The notes below the pieces were generated by a model. The model did not search any database. It was not told the origin of the DNA and saw nothing but the letters and a program-made list of their open reading frames with translations. A DNA stretch of 38,401 nucleotides from a virus. The stretch is from the IMG/VR virus record IMGVR_UViG_3300042988_000313, positions 1 through 38,401 of that record. One strand, written 5' to 3'. Positions 8,508 to 17,070 of this stretch are shown here, in pieces. Position 1 is the first letter of the stretch. Every line of letters begins with the position of its first letter. Both the position numbers and the translations under genes were made by a program.

Positions 8508-9530
8508 TCAGAACGGATCTTCCTCATCAAAGTTTATCTTGTCAATATCTATCTCGGGTTCGGACGATGCTGCTTTAGCGGATGACTTTGCTGGTGTTTT
8601 GGCGGGTGCCTTTGACTCTGCCTTTGGCGCTGGATTGGATGGTGGTACATCTTCTTCCTCATTCATAGGAACTGCTTCAGCATCATTTGCCCTGGAAACT
8701 TCGGTTTCACCCTCTGTATCCCTGGTAACGGTTTCTGGTGATGATTCACCATCTGGAGCATTACCACCTGCCGTCTTACGACCCTCAAGGATAGCCTTAA
8801 GTTCGTCATATGACTTTCTCTTCTGCCCAATAATCAACTTATTAAGATCTCTAATCTGGTCATGGATTGAATCCAACTCTTCCTCAACTTCAACAATTGG
8901 CGAAGGACTTCTTGCAAAATCAGATGAATCATAATTAGCATAACCACCAACCTGCTTAACGACTATATTGAAATCAAAACCGTTATGAGGATCCCAGAAA
9001 AACATCTTATGCATCGTTAGTGCTTCACTCAACTTGTCAAAAATCTTAGTACCAACTTCCCAAACAAGAACCTTTCCCTTTTGATTCTCTTCACCCTTAC
9101 GAGGATCTTCCTTGACAAGAATATTCATGTGCCAACGCTTCTTCCTCCAGAAAGCACGACCAATATCTTCACTGGTCTTATCCTTTTTAGCGAACCAGAA
9201 CTTAGAATGCTCGCATATTGGACACTTGGCCTTATCGCCCTCATAAGTATGGGGGCAAATCTGATAAGTATTCTTATCGGAACCCTTTGGTTTAAAAATG
9301 TGTACCGAATTTTGAATCCACGGTTCTGACGCACCATCGTCAACATGGATGTGAGGGAGGATGCGAATCTTGTAAATCGTCCTCGCTTCGCCTTTTATTT
9401 GTGTTGGGTTGAATCGCCAATCGAAAGATTTGGTATCTTCCTTTTTATTTGCTCCAGCGTTCTTGGATTCTTCTAGTTTTTTACGAAGTTCCTCAAACTG
9501 ATCTTTGTTGAAAGATGCGAATTTTGCCAT
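8508..9530 (-). CDS. 32: Single-stranded DNA-binding protein (T4 gp32-like)
   Basis: Cooperative ssDNA-binding protein coordinating replication and recombination. A zinc-binding segment is visible (C92, H94, C103, C106 in ICPHTYEGDKAKCPIC), followed by the OB-fold part RWHMNILVKEDPRKG, KVLVWEVGTKIFDKL and FFWDPHNGFDFNIVV, each matching the T4 pattern. The C-terminal third is Ala/Pro/Ser/Glu-rich and ends in the acidic tail DIDKINFDEEDPF, the protein-interaction tail of gp32. At 340 residues it is longer than T4 gp32 (301), mainly in the linker. ATG follows AAGGAGAAAAACTT. Confidence 0.95.
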   Translation of the reverse strand: MAKFASFNKDQFEELRKKLEESKNAGANKKEDTKSFDWRFNPTQIKGEARTIYKIRILPHIHVDDGASEPWIQNSVHIFKPKGSDKNTYQICPHTYEGDKAKCPICEHSKFWFAKKDKTSEDIGRAFWRKKRWHMNILVKEDPRKGEENQKGKVLVWEVGTKIFDKLSEALTMHKMFFWDPHNGFDFNIVVKQVGGYANYDSSDFARSPSPIVEVEEELDSIHDQIRDLNKLIIGQKRKSYDELKAILEGRKTAGGNAPDGESSPETVTRDTEGETEVSRANDAEAVPMNEEEDVPPSNPAPKAESKAPAKTPAKSSAKAASSEPEIDIDKINFDEEDPF

Positions 9531-9651
9531 AAGTTTTTCTCCTTGCTTCTCTTTTTTTATTATCTTAGTTTTTTCTAGATTTTCAATCGTTTACTTGATT
9601 CTTATAGTTTTTTTCTAAGATGTCTTATGAAGGACGGAACACCCGTCTAAC
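9531..9651 (-). promoter_or_regulatory. Long A-rich leader of gene 32, possible autoregulatory operator
   Basis: If transcription starts about 9651 from the late promoter, the 32 mRNA has a leader of about 120 nt. It has a short 5' hairpin (GACGG-GTGTT-CCGTC) and then a long A-rich, weakly structured run up to the SD. T4 gene 32 is autoregulated by gp32 binding a 5' pseudoknot and an unstructured AU-rich leader, so this layout fits; a pseudoknot itself was not convincingly found. Confidence 0.45.
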
Positions 9652-9656
9652 AGATA

Positions 9657-9664
9657 TATTTATA
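9657..9664 (-). promoter_or_regulatory. T4-type late promoter for gene 32
   Basis: Exact TATAAATA on the minus strand, overlapping the dut stop codon (TAA at 9662-9660). By the T4 rule the start site is near 9651. Confidence 0.75.
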
Positions 9665-10094
9665 CTCCCGACGACCCAAAACCTTTAACGCCTCGGTTGG
9701 TATTAGTATCCAGTGTATCGGTTATCTCTAACTCTACATCTGGAACCTCTTTTATAACCATCTGCGCAATCTTTGATCCGGATTTTACGATAAAAGGTTC
9801 TGTGGATGTATTTAACATAATTACTTTTATATTTCCGCGATATTCACAATCAACGGTTCCAGGAGTATTCACAATAGTTATACCGTTTTTTGCAGCCAAT
9901 CCACTTCTTGGACGTATTTGTGCTTCCCACCCATTTTCTAGATGGAGAACAATTCCAGTGTCAATTATTTTGCGCTCACCTGGAATTATTGTTTCTTCAT
10001 CAACACTAAACAAATCAAACCCAGCGTCGGTTTTATTGTTTTTAACCGGTATCTTGGCATTAGGGTGGTTTAGAAATACTTTAAAAGTTTTCAT
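9660..10094 (-). CDS. dut: dUTPase
   Basis: Hydrolyses dUTP to dUMP and PPi, keeping uracil out of DNA and feeding dTMP synthesis. All five trimeric-dUTPase motifs are present in order: AGFDLFS, RPRSGLA, NTPGTVDCEYRG, GSKIAQMVI and the C-terminal RGVKGFGSSG. The 144 residues are standard. It follows the small HTH gene with almost no gap; AAGGAG lies 13 nt before the ATG, inside the end of that gene. The stop codon overlaps the gene 32 late promoter. Confidence 0.96.
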   Translation of the reverse strand: MKTFKVFLNHPNAKIPVKNNKTDAGFDLFSVDEETIIPGERKIIDTGIVLHLENGWEAQIRPRSGLAAKNGITIVNTPGTVDCEYRGNIKVIMLNTSTEPFIVKSGSKIAQMVIKEVPDVELEITDTLDTNTNRGVKGFGSSGV

Positions 10095-10095
10095 A

Positions 10096-10371
10096 TTATA
10101 TATATTTCTCCTTCATCCTGTGGATGGCTTCTTCTTTGATTTTCATTCTATTAGAATCATCTAATTTATCAAACGCTTCCTTTTCCGACATATTCATAAC
10201 CTGTCTAAGTTCCATTACAGCATCAAATATATTCATTTCAAACTTATCAACATAAAAATTAACCATTTTGTTATAAGCGGACTTTACTATATCATGGACT
10301 TTATTGGGTGATATTTTATATAATTCAGCGATTTCTTCATATGTTAATTGGTCTGGTTTTGCGACTCTCAT
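10096..10371 (-). CDS. Small helix-turn-helix protein, sigma region-4-like
   Basis: 91 residues. Residues about 9-36 (LTYEEIAELYKISPNKVHDI) have the pattern of a sigma-70 region 4 or LuxR-type HTH: L-x2-EEIA-x4-IS-x3-V. The rest is a charged helix-rich tail. The start overlaps the gene 41 stop (ATGA) with GGGAGAAAA as SD, so it is coupled to the helicase. A transcriptional role is inference. It could be a small regulator or a co-factor for a phage sigma lacking region 4; no T4 orthologue was recognised. Confidence 0.75.
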   Translation of the reverse strand: MRVAKPDQLTYEEIAELYKISPNKVHDIVKSAYNKMVNFYVDKFEMNIFDAVMELRQVMNMSEKEAFDKLDDSNRMKIKEEAIHRMKEKYI

Positions 10372-11762
10372 TGTTTTCTCCCATTATTATCAGTCGCACT
10401 TCTGCTCTTATATTCGTTAATAGCATCAACTACGGCTTGGGTTTGTGCTTGGTTTTTATCTGGTTCCTCGTCCACAATTCTCATATGCTCATAATCAACC
10501 GACATGACGAAACTCTGACCATTTCGACTCCACCTGGACTTTGCAACATGCCAATACATCTTATTTTCACTGTCAGCGTTTTCGTCTCTACTAACCATTA
10601 TCATTAAATCTGCACCGTGGGCAATTCCCATGGAATCTGAGGTTTTTTCAAGTCCAACATGTGTTGTATTATAACCTTCTCTATTGACTTGAACCGCTGA
10701 GAATATTGGTATATCATGAAGAACACCAACTGCTCTCAATTCCTCGGTAATGGTTTTCATTTTTCCATATGTATTATCAGAGAATGCTTTTCCATTTGGA
10801 ATCATCAAACCTATATAATCCACACAGATAAACTTAGGTCTAAAATTCCTCTTCAACTGCAACTCTCTAAGTAAAGCGGATATTCCATTTGCATTTAAAA
10901 ACCCTGGGGGACATTCTTTAATGATAAATCTACCGAATGGTTTTACAGATGGGTCTTCTTTACTGGCTTGCAGTCGCTCTTTTTTTCTGGTAACAATTCT
11001 CTGCATCAACTCATCAACATTCTCGGACAAGTCGCCCATACCAATATCGGATAGATTTGCATCTATTCTATTCGCTAAAATATTTTGATTTATTTCAAGG
11101 GTTATATAAAGACCATCTATTCCATATTCTATAAGTTTATATGCTATATGCCCCAAAATAAGCGTCTTTCCAACATTGGTGGCGGCGCCAAACATAATAA
11201 GGGACTTATTTCTCCACCCACCGCCTATAGCAGAATCCAACTTATCATGACCAGTCGGTATGACAAGTGCTGGGTTTCGCAACTCTTCCATTCTCTTTTC
11301 AACATCTTCAAAATAATCAAGTCCAAGATCCTCGTCAAAATGAATCTCGGACGCTTTGAGCACCATGTTAGCAGCGGTTTCAGGGTCGCCTTTATCAAGA
11401 TGTTCTATACACTGTGTCAAAGCGTGGGATATTCTTTGAATTCGTATAAATGTCTTAGATTCGTCCTCTATCCACTGTGAGAAATCTTCTCTCATTTCAA
11501 GTTGACGACACTCGTGGATACAATCTATAGATTCTTCCAATTTTTCAGCATCATCCTTCACTAATTTTGGAAGAAGAGTTTTTATCAATTGTTCGGATGT
11601 TGGTATACGGTGATATAGGACGAAAAACTTCTTAACACATTGAATAACTCTTGCAACCGGAGGGGCGAAGAATTTGGATTCAAATTTATCAATATATTTT
11701 ATAGAAAAATTTGAGTCGCTTAGTATAGCGTTTAGAATATAAAGTTGTGTCTTATCTGACAT
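10368..11762 (-). CDS. 41: Replicative DNA helicase (T4 gp41-like)
   Basis: DnaB-family hexameric 5'-3' helicase that works with the gp61 primase. An N-terminal helical domain precedes the RecA-like core with Walker A GAATNVGKT (192-200), Walker B FICVDYIGLM, and the later TSDSMGIAHGADLMIMVSRD segment typical of gp41. 464 residues against 475 in T4. No intein in this gene, unlike some phages with split gp41. A weak SD (GGGAAA) precedes ATG 11762. Confidence 0.94.
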   Translation of the reverse strand: MSDKTQLYILNAILSDSNFSIKYIDKFESKFFAPPVARVIQCVKKFFVLYHRIPTSEQLIKTLLPKLVKDDAEKLEESIDCIHECRQLEMREDFSQWIEDESKTFIRIQRISHALTQCIEHLDKGDPETAANMVLKASEIHFDEDLGLDYFEDVEKRMEELRNPALVIPTGHDKLDSAIGGGWRNKSLIMFGAATNVGKTLILGHIAYKLIEYGIDGLYITLEINQNILANRIDANLSDIGMGDLSENVDELMQRIVTRKKERLQASKEDPSVKPFGRFIIKECPPGFLNANGISALLRELQLKRNFRPKFICVDYIGLMIPNGKAFSDNTYGKMKTITEELRAVGVLHDIPIFSAVQVNREGYNTTHVGLEKTSDSMGIAHGADLMIMVSRDENADSENKMYWHVAKSRWSRNGQSFVMSVDYEHMRIVDEEPDKNQAQTQAVVDAINEYKSRSATDNNGRKQ

Positions 11763-11783
11763 ATGTTTCCCAATCTTTTGTAT

Positions 11784-11811
11784 ATTTTATACTCAGTTTC
11801 AGATTAGTCAA
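11784..11811 (-). promoter_or_regulatory. sigma70-like promoter for gene 41
   Basis: Minus strand TTGACT (11811-11806), 16-nt spacer, TAAAAT (11789-11784). The -35 overlaps the uvsX stop codon, and the predicted leader is about 15 nt. Confidence 0.5.
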
Positions 11812-12944
11812 CCATCCAGATTGTCGTCACTTTTCTCTTCCACATTCATATCCTTTAAAGCATCGTCACCGTAGGAAGAATACCGTAATTCATCGCTGAC
11901 TTTTTTATCAAGTTCTGGTAAAATTGCATCCCAAACTTCCGAAGTATACAACTCTTTAGTCCAAACAGATTTACCAGAATGCTTAATATTCCAACGGTTT
12001 CCAGATTTCTCTATGAATCCATGCTTTACAGCATCTTCCAATAGTCCATGATATGGGAGCAATCCCTCTCTAAAATTTATAAACGCCTCGGCAGTCATTC
12101 CCTCTGGAACAAAACGATTTTTCATCGTTGTGAATACCATTCTATTTCCAACTTTTATCTTTTCCGTGCTATTATCAACTACATTTTTTTGCTCGTCCTT
12201 CACCGCATATTTCTTTATACCAACCATATAAGAAACCATATAGATAAACCCATTACCACCCTTCGGTATCTCTACGGGTGGGACATTTGGATTTGCCCCT
12301 GGTTTTTCGTAACTATGATTAGTTATCAACATGGCGGCATTATTATTGGCAATTATCTTTTGAAGTATTCTTGATGCTGCTGAATATTGCTTAGCCCTCA
12401 GTCCCATATCTTGAGCGGTGCCACCTTCTTCAGTATCGGTAATTTCTTTTTCGGTAAGAAGATTTGCAAGGGAATCTGTGACAACTAGCCACTTTTGATC
12501 TGGGTTTTCAGCATGAAGTGCTGGAAGCATGTTGGATATGTCTGTCTTCCATTCGTTGATAGTTGTTACCGATGGATATGCTACCTGCGAGGCGTCAATT
12601 CCAGAGCGTTCCAAATCATCCTTTGAATATGCATTTTCGGTATCATATATAATGACACCGTATCCTTCTTTTTGCGCCTCTCTAATTACATTTTTACAAA
12701 CATAAGTCTTACCAACACCTGGAAGTCCAACAAGTCCAGTCATTCTTCCATGAGCGATACCCTTATAGTATGAACCGGAAAGTATTCTGTTTAATGAGTA
12801 ACAACCAGTTGATATAAAAGAATCAACATTCGGTAACTGTGCTTCATCAAACATTTCTAATTTTGAATTCTTGGTATTGGATGCGTATGTCTTAAACAAA
12901 GACCTAATATCAACTTTTGCCGCTTCTTTTTTAGACTTTGCCAT
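11808..12944 (-). CDS. uvsX: UvsX recombinase (RecA/RAD51 family)
   Basis: Forms presynaptic filaments for strand invasion and recombination-dependent replication, with UvsY and gp32. Walker A GLPGVGKT is at 73-80, Walker B in WLVVTDSLANLL, and the RecA-like segments GLRAKQYSAASRILQKI and AAMLITNHSYEK follow. The C-terminus is acidic (VEEKSDDNLDG). 378 residues, close to T4 UvsX (about 390). The ATG follows AAGGAGAAAAC. Confidence 0.93.
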   Translation of the reverse strand: MAKSKKEAAKVDIRSLFKTYASNTKNSKLEMFDEAQLPNVDSFISTGCYSLNRILSGSYYKGIAHGRMTGLVGLPGVGKTYVCKNVIREAQKEGYGVIIYDTENAYSKDDLERSGIDASQVAYPSVTTINEWKTDISNMLPALHAENPDQKWLVVTDSLANLLTEKEITDTEEGGTAQDMGLRAKQYSAASRILQKIIANNNAAMLITNHSYEKPGANPNVPPVEIPKGGNGFIYMVSYMVGIKKYAVKDEQKNVVDNSTEKIKVGNRMVFTTMKNRFVPEGMTAEAFINFREGLLPYHGLLEDAVKHGFIEKSGNRWNIKHSGKSVWTKELYTSEVWDAILPELDKKVSDELRYSSYGDDALKDMNVEEKSDDNLDG

Positions 12945-12968
12945 GTTTTCTCCTTTTTCTATAATAGA

Positions 12969-12996
12969 ATTTTAATGTTTTAATAAAATAATACAA
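12969..12996 (-). promoter_or_regulatory. sigma70-like promoter for uvsX
   Basis: Minus strand TTGTAT (12996-12991), 16-nt spacer, TAAAAT (12974-12969), about 18 nt from -10 to the SD of uvsX. Same spacing as the promoters of 45, 41, 43 and 46. Confidence 0.4.
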
Positions 12997-13011
12997 TGGT
13001 TTAATTCGTTA

Positions 13012-13019
13012 TATAAATA
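13012..13019 (+). promoter_or_regulatory. T4-type late promoter for the candidate ncRNA
   Basis: Exact TATAAATA on the plus strand with no protein gene downstream. The T4 rule (element at -13 to -6) puts +1 at 13025, one base before the first G of the closing helix. Confidence 0.7.
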
Positions 13020-13024
13020 TTGTT

Positions 13025-13152
13025 TGGGCATGGCAGTATTGTGATGTCTTTAGCATGTTTTTGCGAAGGGGCTTGAGAGAGTGCTTTTAAGTTGGGACGA
13101 AATAGAACGCCCTGGCTCATACGCTATATACTATCTGCCATGCCCGTTTTTT
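13025..13152 (+). ncRNA. Candidate structured small RNA, late-expressed
   Basis: GGGCATGGCAG (13026-13036) pairs perfectly over 11 bp with CTGCCATGCCC (13135-13145), followed by GTTTTTT (13146-13152). Inner nested pairings are possible: GCG with CGC, AGGGGC with GCCCT, and CTTGAG with TTTAAG. The late promoter sets the 5' end and the U-tract sets the 3' end, giving about 125 nt. The 3' end meets the stop codon of gene 43 from the opposite strand. No ORF fits. On the minus strand the hairpin lacks a U-tract, so the plus strand is favoured. It matches no RNA family I recognise. Confidence 0.6.
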
Positions 13153-15892
13153 ACCACTTAAAAATACCAGTCATATCATGACAATCCAGGTCTGGAAGGC
13201 TCCAATTAAGTATTTTAAAAAAATCTTCAATGGGACTTATTGCAGCCCTATGGAATTGTTCTCGACGGTTAATATTATCTTCAATACCCAATTCCGAAAC
13301 CCACTTATCTTTCCATCCAAAAATATCATTTTTCCACTCGTTAGACTTCTTAGTATAAACATACTTCATCTTATCGCCGTTGTATATCATGTCGTACTTA
13401 CGCTTCAAATTGGGATTATCACTGAGCATCTGATTATAAAGAATTGCTGCTCGAATGTGCATAGGAGTGCTCTTAAACTTTCCCTCTTCTTTTAACTTTT
13501 GAACGTACTTTTTGACATCCTTTGCTGACGACGGAAATGCAATATCTTCCGGTTTTGCCGTGAGGAACAAATCATACATTTTGCTCAATTCACCTACTGT
13601 AAAATCTCTATCAAGTTTAACCAGAATATCCCTGATGATAGTTTTTAGTTCTTTGCGAACTATGGGTGGCGTTGAAGATCTTACAACGTCTATACCAACT
13701 AATTTTAGCTTCTTTTTGTCTTCTAATTCGACCCCTTCCGAGTTGAGCACCCACATTGCATAATGTTTTTTAGCTTCGAGAAAGATTGCCCTAGAAGCAA
13801 CGGATTCACGTTTGAAGTGAATTAGATTCTCAGGCACATTCATATGCCCAATTGTTAATGATTTCATCGCTTTATTGATTATTGATGATACGAAATTTTG
13901 AATTGAATCCGCCTTGTCTTCAAGTTTCTCACGCTCGTCTTTAGAGAGTTTATCATAAAATTCAGCGTTAGTCTTATCTTCACCGAATATAATGTAATTC
14001 TTCACGGATTCGGGATCCTTACCCTCGTATTCATATCCAAATGACTTGAGTATGCGCCCGAATGATATGTAAAGGGAATCTGTGTCCCCATATATAACGG
14101 TGTTGTCAATTGGTTTGTTAGTTTCACCAAGACGATACTTCTTGTTGTTTATCCACACATCAGACTTGAAATAATTATCAATAGCCGAGATACAAGTTGT
14201 AGTTATTGCCCTTCCGGTCATGGTAACTGCTACAGCATTATCCCAATCGAAGAATCGTGAATGAGGAGTTCCAAGGTATCCGTACACACTATTAATTAGT
14301 ATTTTAAAATTGTGTTGAAGACCATCATATTCAGATGCCTTATCTTCATCGTGAGCATCCTTGGCCTTCAACATCTTCTTTTTGTATTCTTTGCGCTTAT
14401 TGAACCATTCCTTCACGAATCTTCCAATAACACCCTGCGTGTCGGTTCTGTATATAGCCCCATTTGCCGCAAGACACCACTTCTTATCCTTGATAATATT
14501 TCCCAATTCGGTAATAGTCATACGATTCTTAAGAATGCTAACTTCATCTTCACACTCAATGCCCCTTGACATATACTTCATAAGCGACTTGACATGCTTA
14601 CTGTCAATGACACATACCTTTGTTTCAGGACTTATGTTCCAACCCATCATAATAGAGGGATAAAGCGACGTAGCATCAAATGATACCGACCACTCATGGA
14701 GTGCCGCCTCAGGATGCTTAACAAAACCACCAGGATACTTTTCTTTCTTAATCTTCATTTCCTCGACCAATTTACGATTGACATCTGGAAGAACGACCTT
14801 TTCCTCGGCAAGTTTAGAGAGGAATGCTCCATCTAGAACTTTTGTCGTCTTTAGATAATGCTCGAAAGGAACTCTGCATCCGTAGCAAAATGTTACAAGA
14901 AGGTTTAAAAATCTCTTCTTAGCGTCTAACTTTTTCAAGAGACGAACGTCCTGTACGTTATATTCAACATACTGTTGCCACTGTTTGTAAAGGTCAGCCA
15001 ACGACCCATTGAACTCATTTTTAGATTCTCCAAGTTCCAATTGTGATATATGACCAAGTTTCCACGATTCTTGCTCGGAAAATGTATAATTCTGAAATAC
15101 TTCCATGTAATCTAGAAGATTTATACCAGCAATCTCGTACTTTATCTCAAAATTAAACTCATCAATTGGAACGCGGCGGTTACGAATAACCCCTATTGGG
15201 GATATGTCCGATGCACCATCTTCGACGATAAAACCCCTCTCATCTTCTTTGTAACCGAATAATTTTCTCGCACGGTTTATAATATATGGAATATCGTATC
15301 CATTGCTATTCCACCCCGAGATGATATCTGGATGTTCTTCCTTAACCCAAAGCATATACTCTTTAAGCATATCACTTTCAGATTTAAATATATTTTTTTC
15401 ACATTTCTCACCATTTGTAATTATAAAAGATTCATCAAAATCCTTCTCGGCAAATATAAAGAACTTTTCATGTTTTGTTGACCATGTTGTAATAATAGTA
15501 ATTGGCGAATTGGCATCTTCTGGACGAGGAAACCCAACTTCAGAATGAACCTCAATATCAAGAAAATGAATGTCAAACTTAGGAACTTTTAGATTCATTC
15601 CGAGGTAATTTGAGATGATGAACTTAGTCTCAATAGCAACATCGGATTCAAATGTCTGAGTTCCCCATTCATGATATCTTTCAATGGCATCTTTATACTT
15701 TCGCCACGAAGTATACTCAACCCTTTTTACAGCATCACCGTAAATAGTTTTATACTCCGCATTCTGTGAAGAGGATTCTTTTACATAGAAAAACAAAGGT
15801 GCTGGGTTGGTTGACATAACCTTTTTGGTTCCGTCATACTCCCAGCAGTATACCTCAGAGTGTCTTGGTGAAAAATATATAGAACTATACAT
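13151..15892 (-). CDS. 43: DNA polymerase, family B (T4 gp43-like)
   Basis: Replicative polymerase with 3'-5' proofreading. Exonuclease motifs: FLDIEVHSEVG (Exo I) and SGWNSNGYDIPYI (Exo II). Polymerase motifs: SFDATSLYPSIMMGWN (motif A), KILINSVYGYLGT (motif B) and YGDTDSLYISF (motif C). The C-terminus has a clamp-binding-like end (FFKILNW, GIFKW). About 913 residues against 898 in T4. I prefer ATG 15892, because AGAGGT lies 3 nt before it and T4 gp43 begins similarly; an upstream in-frame ATGATG at 15913 lacks an SD. A strong hairpin covers this SD. Confidence 0.95.
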   Translation of the reverse strand: MYSSIYFSPRHSEVYCWEYDGTKKVMSTNPAPLFFYVKESSSQNAEYKTIYGDAVKRVEYTSWRKYKDAIERYHEWGTQTFESDVAIETKFIISNYLGMNLKVPKFDIHFLDIEVHSEVGFPRPEDANSPITIITTWSTKHEKFFIFAEKDFDESFIITNGEKCEKNIFKSESDMLKEYMLWVKEEHPDIISGWNSNGYDIPYIINRARKLFGYKEDERGFIVEDGASDISPIGVIRNRRVPIDEFNFEIKYEIAGINLLDYMEVFQNYTFSEQESWKLGHISQLELGESKNEFNGSLADLYKQWQQYVEYNVQDVRLLKKLDAKKRFLNLLVTFCYGCRVPFEHYLKTTKVLDGAFLSKLAEEKVVLPDVNRKLVEEMKIKKEKYPGGFVKHPEAALHEWSVSFDATSLYPSIMMGWNISPETKVCVIDSKHVKSLMKYMSRGIECEDEVSILKNRMTITELGNIIKDKKWCLAANGAIYRTDTQGVIGRFVKEWFNKRKEYKKKMLKAKDAHDEDKASEYDGLQHNFKILINSVYGYLGTPHSRFFDWDNAVAVTMTGRAITTTCISAIDNYFKSDVWINNKKYRLGETNKPIDNTVIYGDTDSLYISFGRILKSFGYEYEGKDPESVKNYIIFGEDKTNAEFYDKLSKDEREKLEDKADSIQNFVSSIINKAMKSLTIGHMNVPENLIHFKRESVASRAIFLEAKKHYAMWVLNSEGVELEDKKKLKLVGIDVVRSSTPPIVRKELKTIIRDILVKLDRDFTVGELSKMYDLFLTAKPEDIAFPSSAKDVKKYVQKLKEEGKFKSTPMHIRAAILYNQMLSDNPNLKRKYDMIYNGDKMKYVYTKKSNEWKNDIFGWKDKWVSELGIEDNINRREQFHRAAISPIEDFFKILNWSLPDLDCHDMTGIFKW

Positions 15893-15925
15893 GTTACCTC
15901 TGGTATTCATCATACCAAAGGTAAC
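15893..15925 (-). promoter_or_regulatory. Operator-like hairpin at the gene 43 start
   Basis: Minus strand: GTTACCTTTGGTAT (15925-15912) pairs with ATACCAGAGGTAAC (15906-15893) over 14 bp with one G-U, around the loop GATGA. The 3' arm holds AGAGGT, the SD for ATG 15892, directly abutting the stem. T4 gp43 represses its own translation by binding a hairpin overlapping its RBS, so an equivalent role is likely. Confidence 0.65.
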
Positions 15926-15935
15926 TAATTTTTCA

Positions 15936-15963
15936 ATATTACGAATTACGGTTTATGAGTAAA
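15936..15963 (-). promoter_or_regulatory. sigma70-like promoter for gene 43
   Basis: Minus strand TTTACT (15963-15958), 16-nt spacer, TAATAT (15941-15936). The predicted start, about 15929, puts the operator hairpin at the very 5' end of the mRNA. Confidence 0.35.
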
Positions 15964-16999
15964 TTTTTCTATACAATCCTATATTATTCTCATCTTCTAA
16001 CCATCTCTTATTCAATTCCACCTGTCCAGCATTTTTAAGTTTTTCTCTTTCGTCTTGATTCTTATACAACTCCATTATACAACTATACCAATCGTCTGGA
16101 TTATTCGGAATCGTTTTAAGTCCATTTATTAAATCATATGGACCTTTCTTATCACCTATTGTGGATGCAATGGTTGGCAATCCAAGAGCAGAATATTCCA
16201 GTATCTTTAGGTCCGATTTTGCTAAATTAAACTGATTATCATAAATTGGTGCCAGGGCAATGTCGGCGTTTATACTGTCTAATTTCTGCGCATAGTCATA
16301 AACATTGGCCCAGTCATGGAATTCGACCATGCCCTGTAATTCTGGTGGTTGAACACCAAAAAACACCCACTGAATATCATTCAATGTCTTTTTTATCAAT
16401 GGTATTAAAAATTCCAGATCGCCGCCTTTACCAAGATGTGATGCAGATCCCGCCCACAAAACCCTTGGGCGACCCCTGGTATCCTTGTTTGCTTTATCTC
16501 TTTTACCACACTGACCCCATAGATATTTTGGTAAATAATTTGGAATAACTACAGAGTTATCTATTTGATAATTGCTGGCATAAAAATCTTTTAAATACTT
16601 AGTGGAGAATGTTACCACATCCATCATTTTAAAAATCTCTATGAGATTATTTCTACGGATAGGTGAGTAAAACTGATAAGCTAAAATATTATTCGGCGCT
16701 ATACCATGAACTAGATCATCCAACTCATATGCCAATTTACATTTTGATCCACATTTGTTTATTTGAAACTTATACTGCATCATCAATTTCTTCTGCGTTT
16801 CAGTAACCTGTCTTTGAAATCTTATATACGCTGCCCTTCTAACATAATTAAGATCAAAGTTATAAGCGTATAACTCAGATAAATGATATTCCGAATACTT
16901 AACAGAAAGGTAACGGAATGGTAAAAAAGTCCTATAAAACCCACATCCATTTTTATCAGATGGGTACAATATTATAGATTTGGGTTCCGGTTTAGACAT
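15953..16999 (-). CDS. Glycosyltransferase, GT-B (GT4-like)
   Basis: Transfers a sugar from an activated donor; acceptor unknown. The 348 residues have the GT4 layout: an N-terminal Rossmann half with a Gly-containing loop (YPSDKNGCGFYRT), then the C-terminal donor domain with RVLWAGSASHLGKGG, WVFFGVQ, ADIALAPI, and the KILEYSALGLPTIAS segment holding the E-x7-P-like motif that binds the donor phosphate region. No signal peptide or membrane segment. ATG follows GGGGGA. It lies alone between gene 43 and the divergent gene 55. It probably uses the activated sugars made by gmd and rml; that link is inference. Confidence 0.85.
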   Translation of the reverse strand: MSKPEPKSIILYPSDKNGCGFYRTFLPFRYLSVKYSEYHLSELYAYNFDLNYVRRAAYIRFQRQVTETQKKLMMQYKFQINKCGSKCKLAYELDDLVHGIAPNNILAYQFYSPIRRNNLIEIFKMMDVVTFSTKYLKDFYASNYQIDNSVVIPNYLPKYLWGQCGKRDKANKDTRGRPRVLWAGSASHLGKGGDLEFLIPLIKKTLNDIQWVFFGVQPPELQGMVEFHDWANVYDYAQKLDSINADIALAPIYDNQFNLAKSDLKILEYSALGLPTIASTIGDKKGPYDLINGLKTIPNNPDDWYSCIMELYKNQDEREKLKNAGQVELNKRWLEDENNIGLYRKIYS

Positions 17000-17042
17000 C
17001 TTAAAATTCCCCCATGAGGTAATGTATTTTACTGATACAATA

Positions 17043-17070
17043 ATTATAGTGGATAAAAATATTTTCTTAA
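17043..17070 (-). promoter_or_regulatory. sigma70-like promoter for the glycosyltransferase
   Basis: Minus strand TTAAGA (17070-17065), 16-nt spacer, TATAAT (17048-17043), in the divergent gap with gene 55. On the plus strand the same gap holds TGATACAAT (17033-17041), a possible extended -10 for gene 55. Confidence 0.35.

Noticed and set aside
13025-13152. The 11-bp inverted repeat as a terminator for gene 43 on the minus strand
   Set aside because: On that strand no U-tract follows the hairpin and the loop is about 100 nt; promoter and U-tract are on the plus strand.
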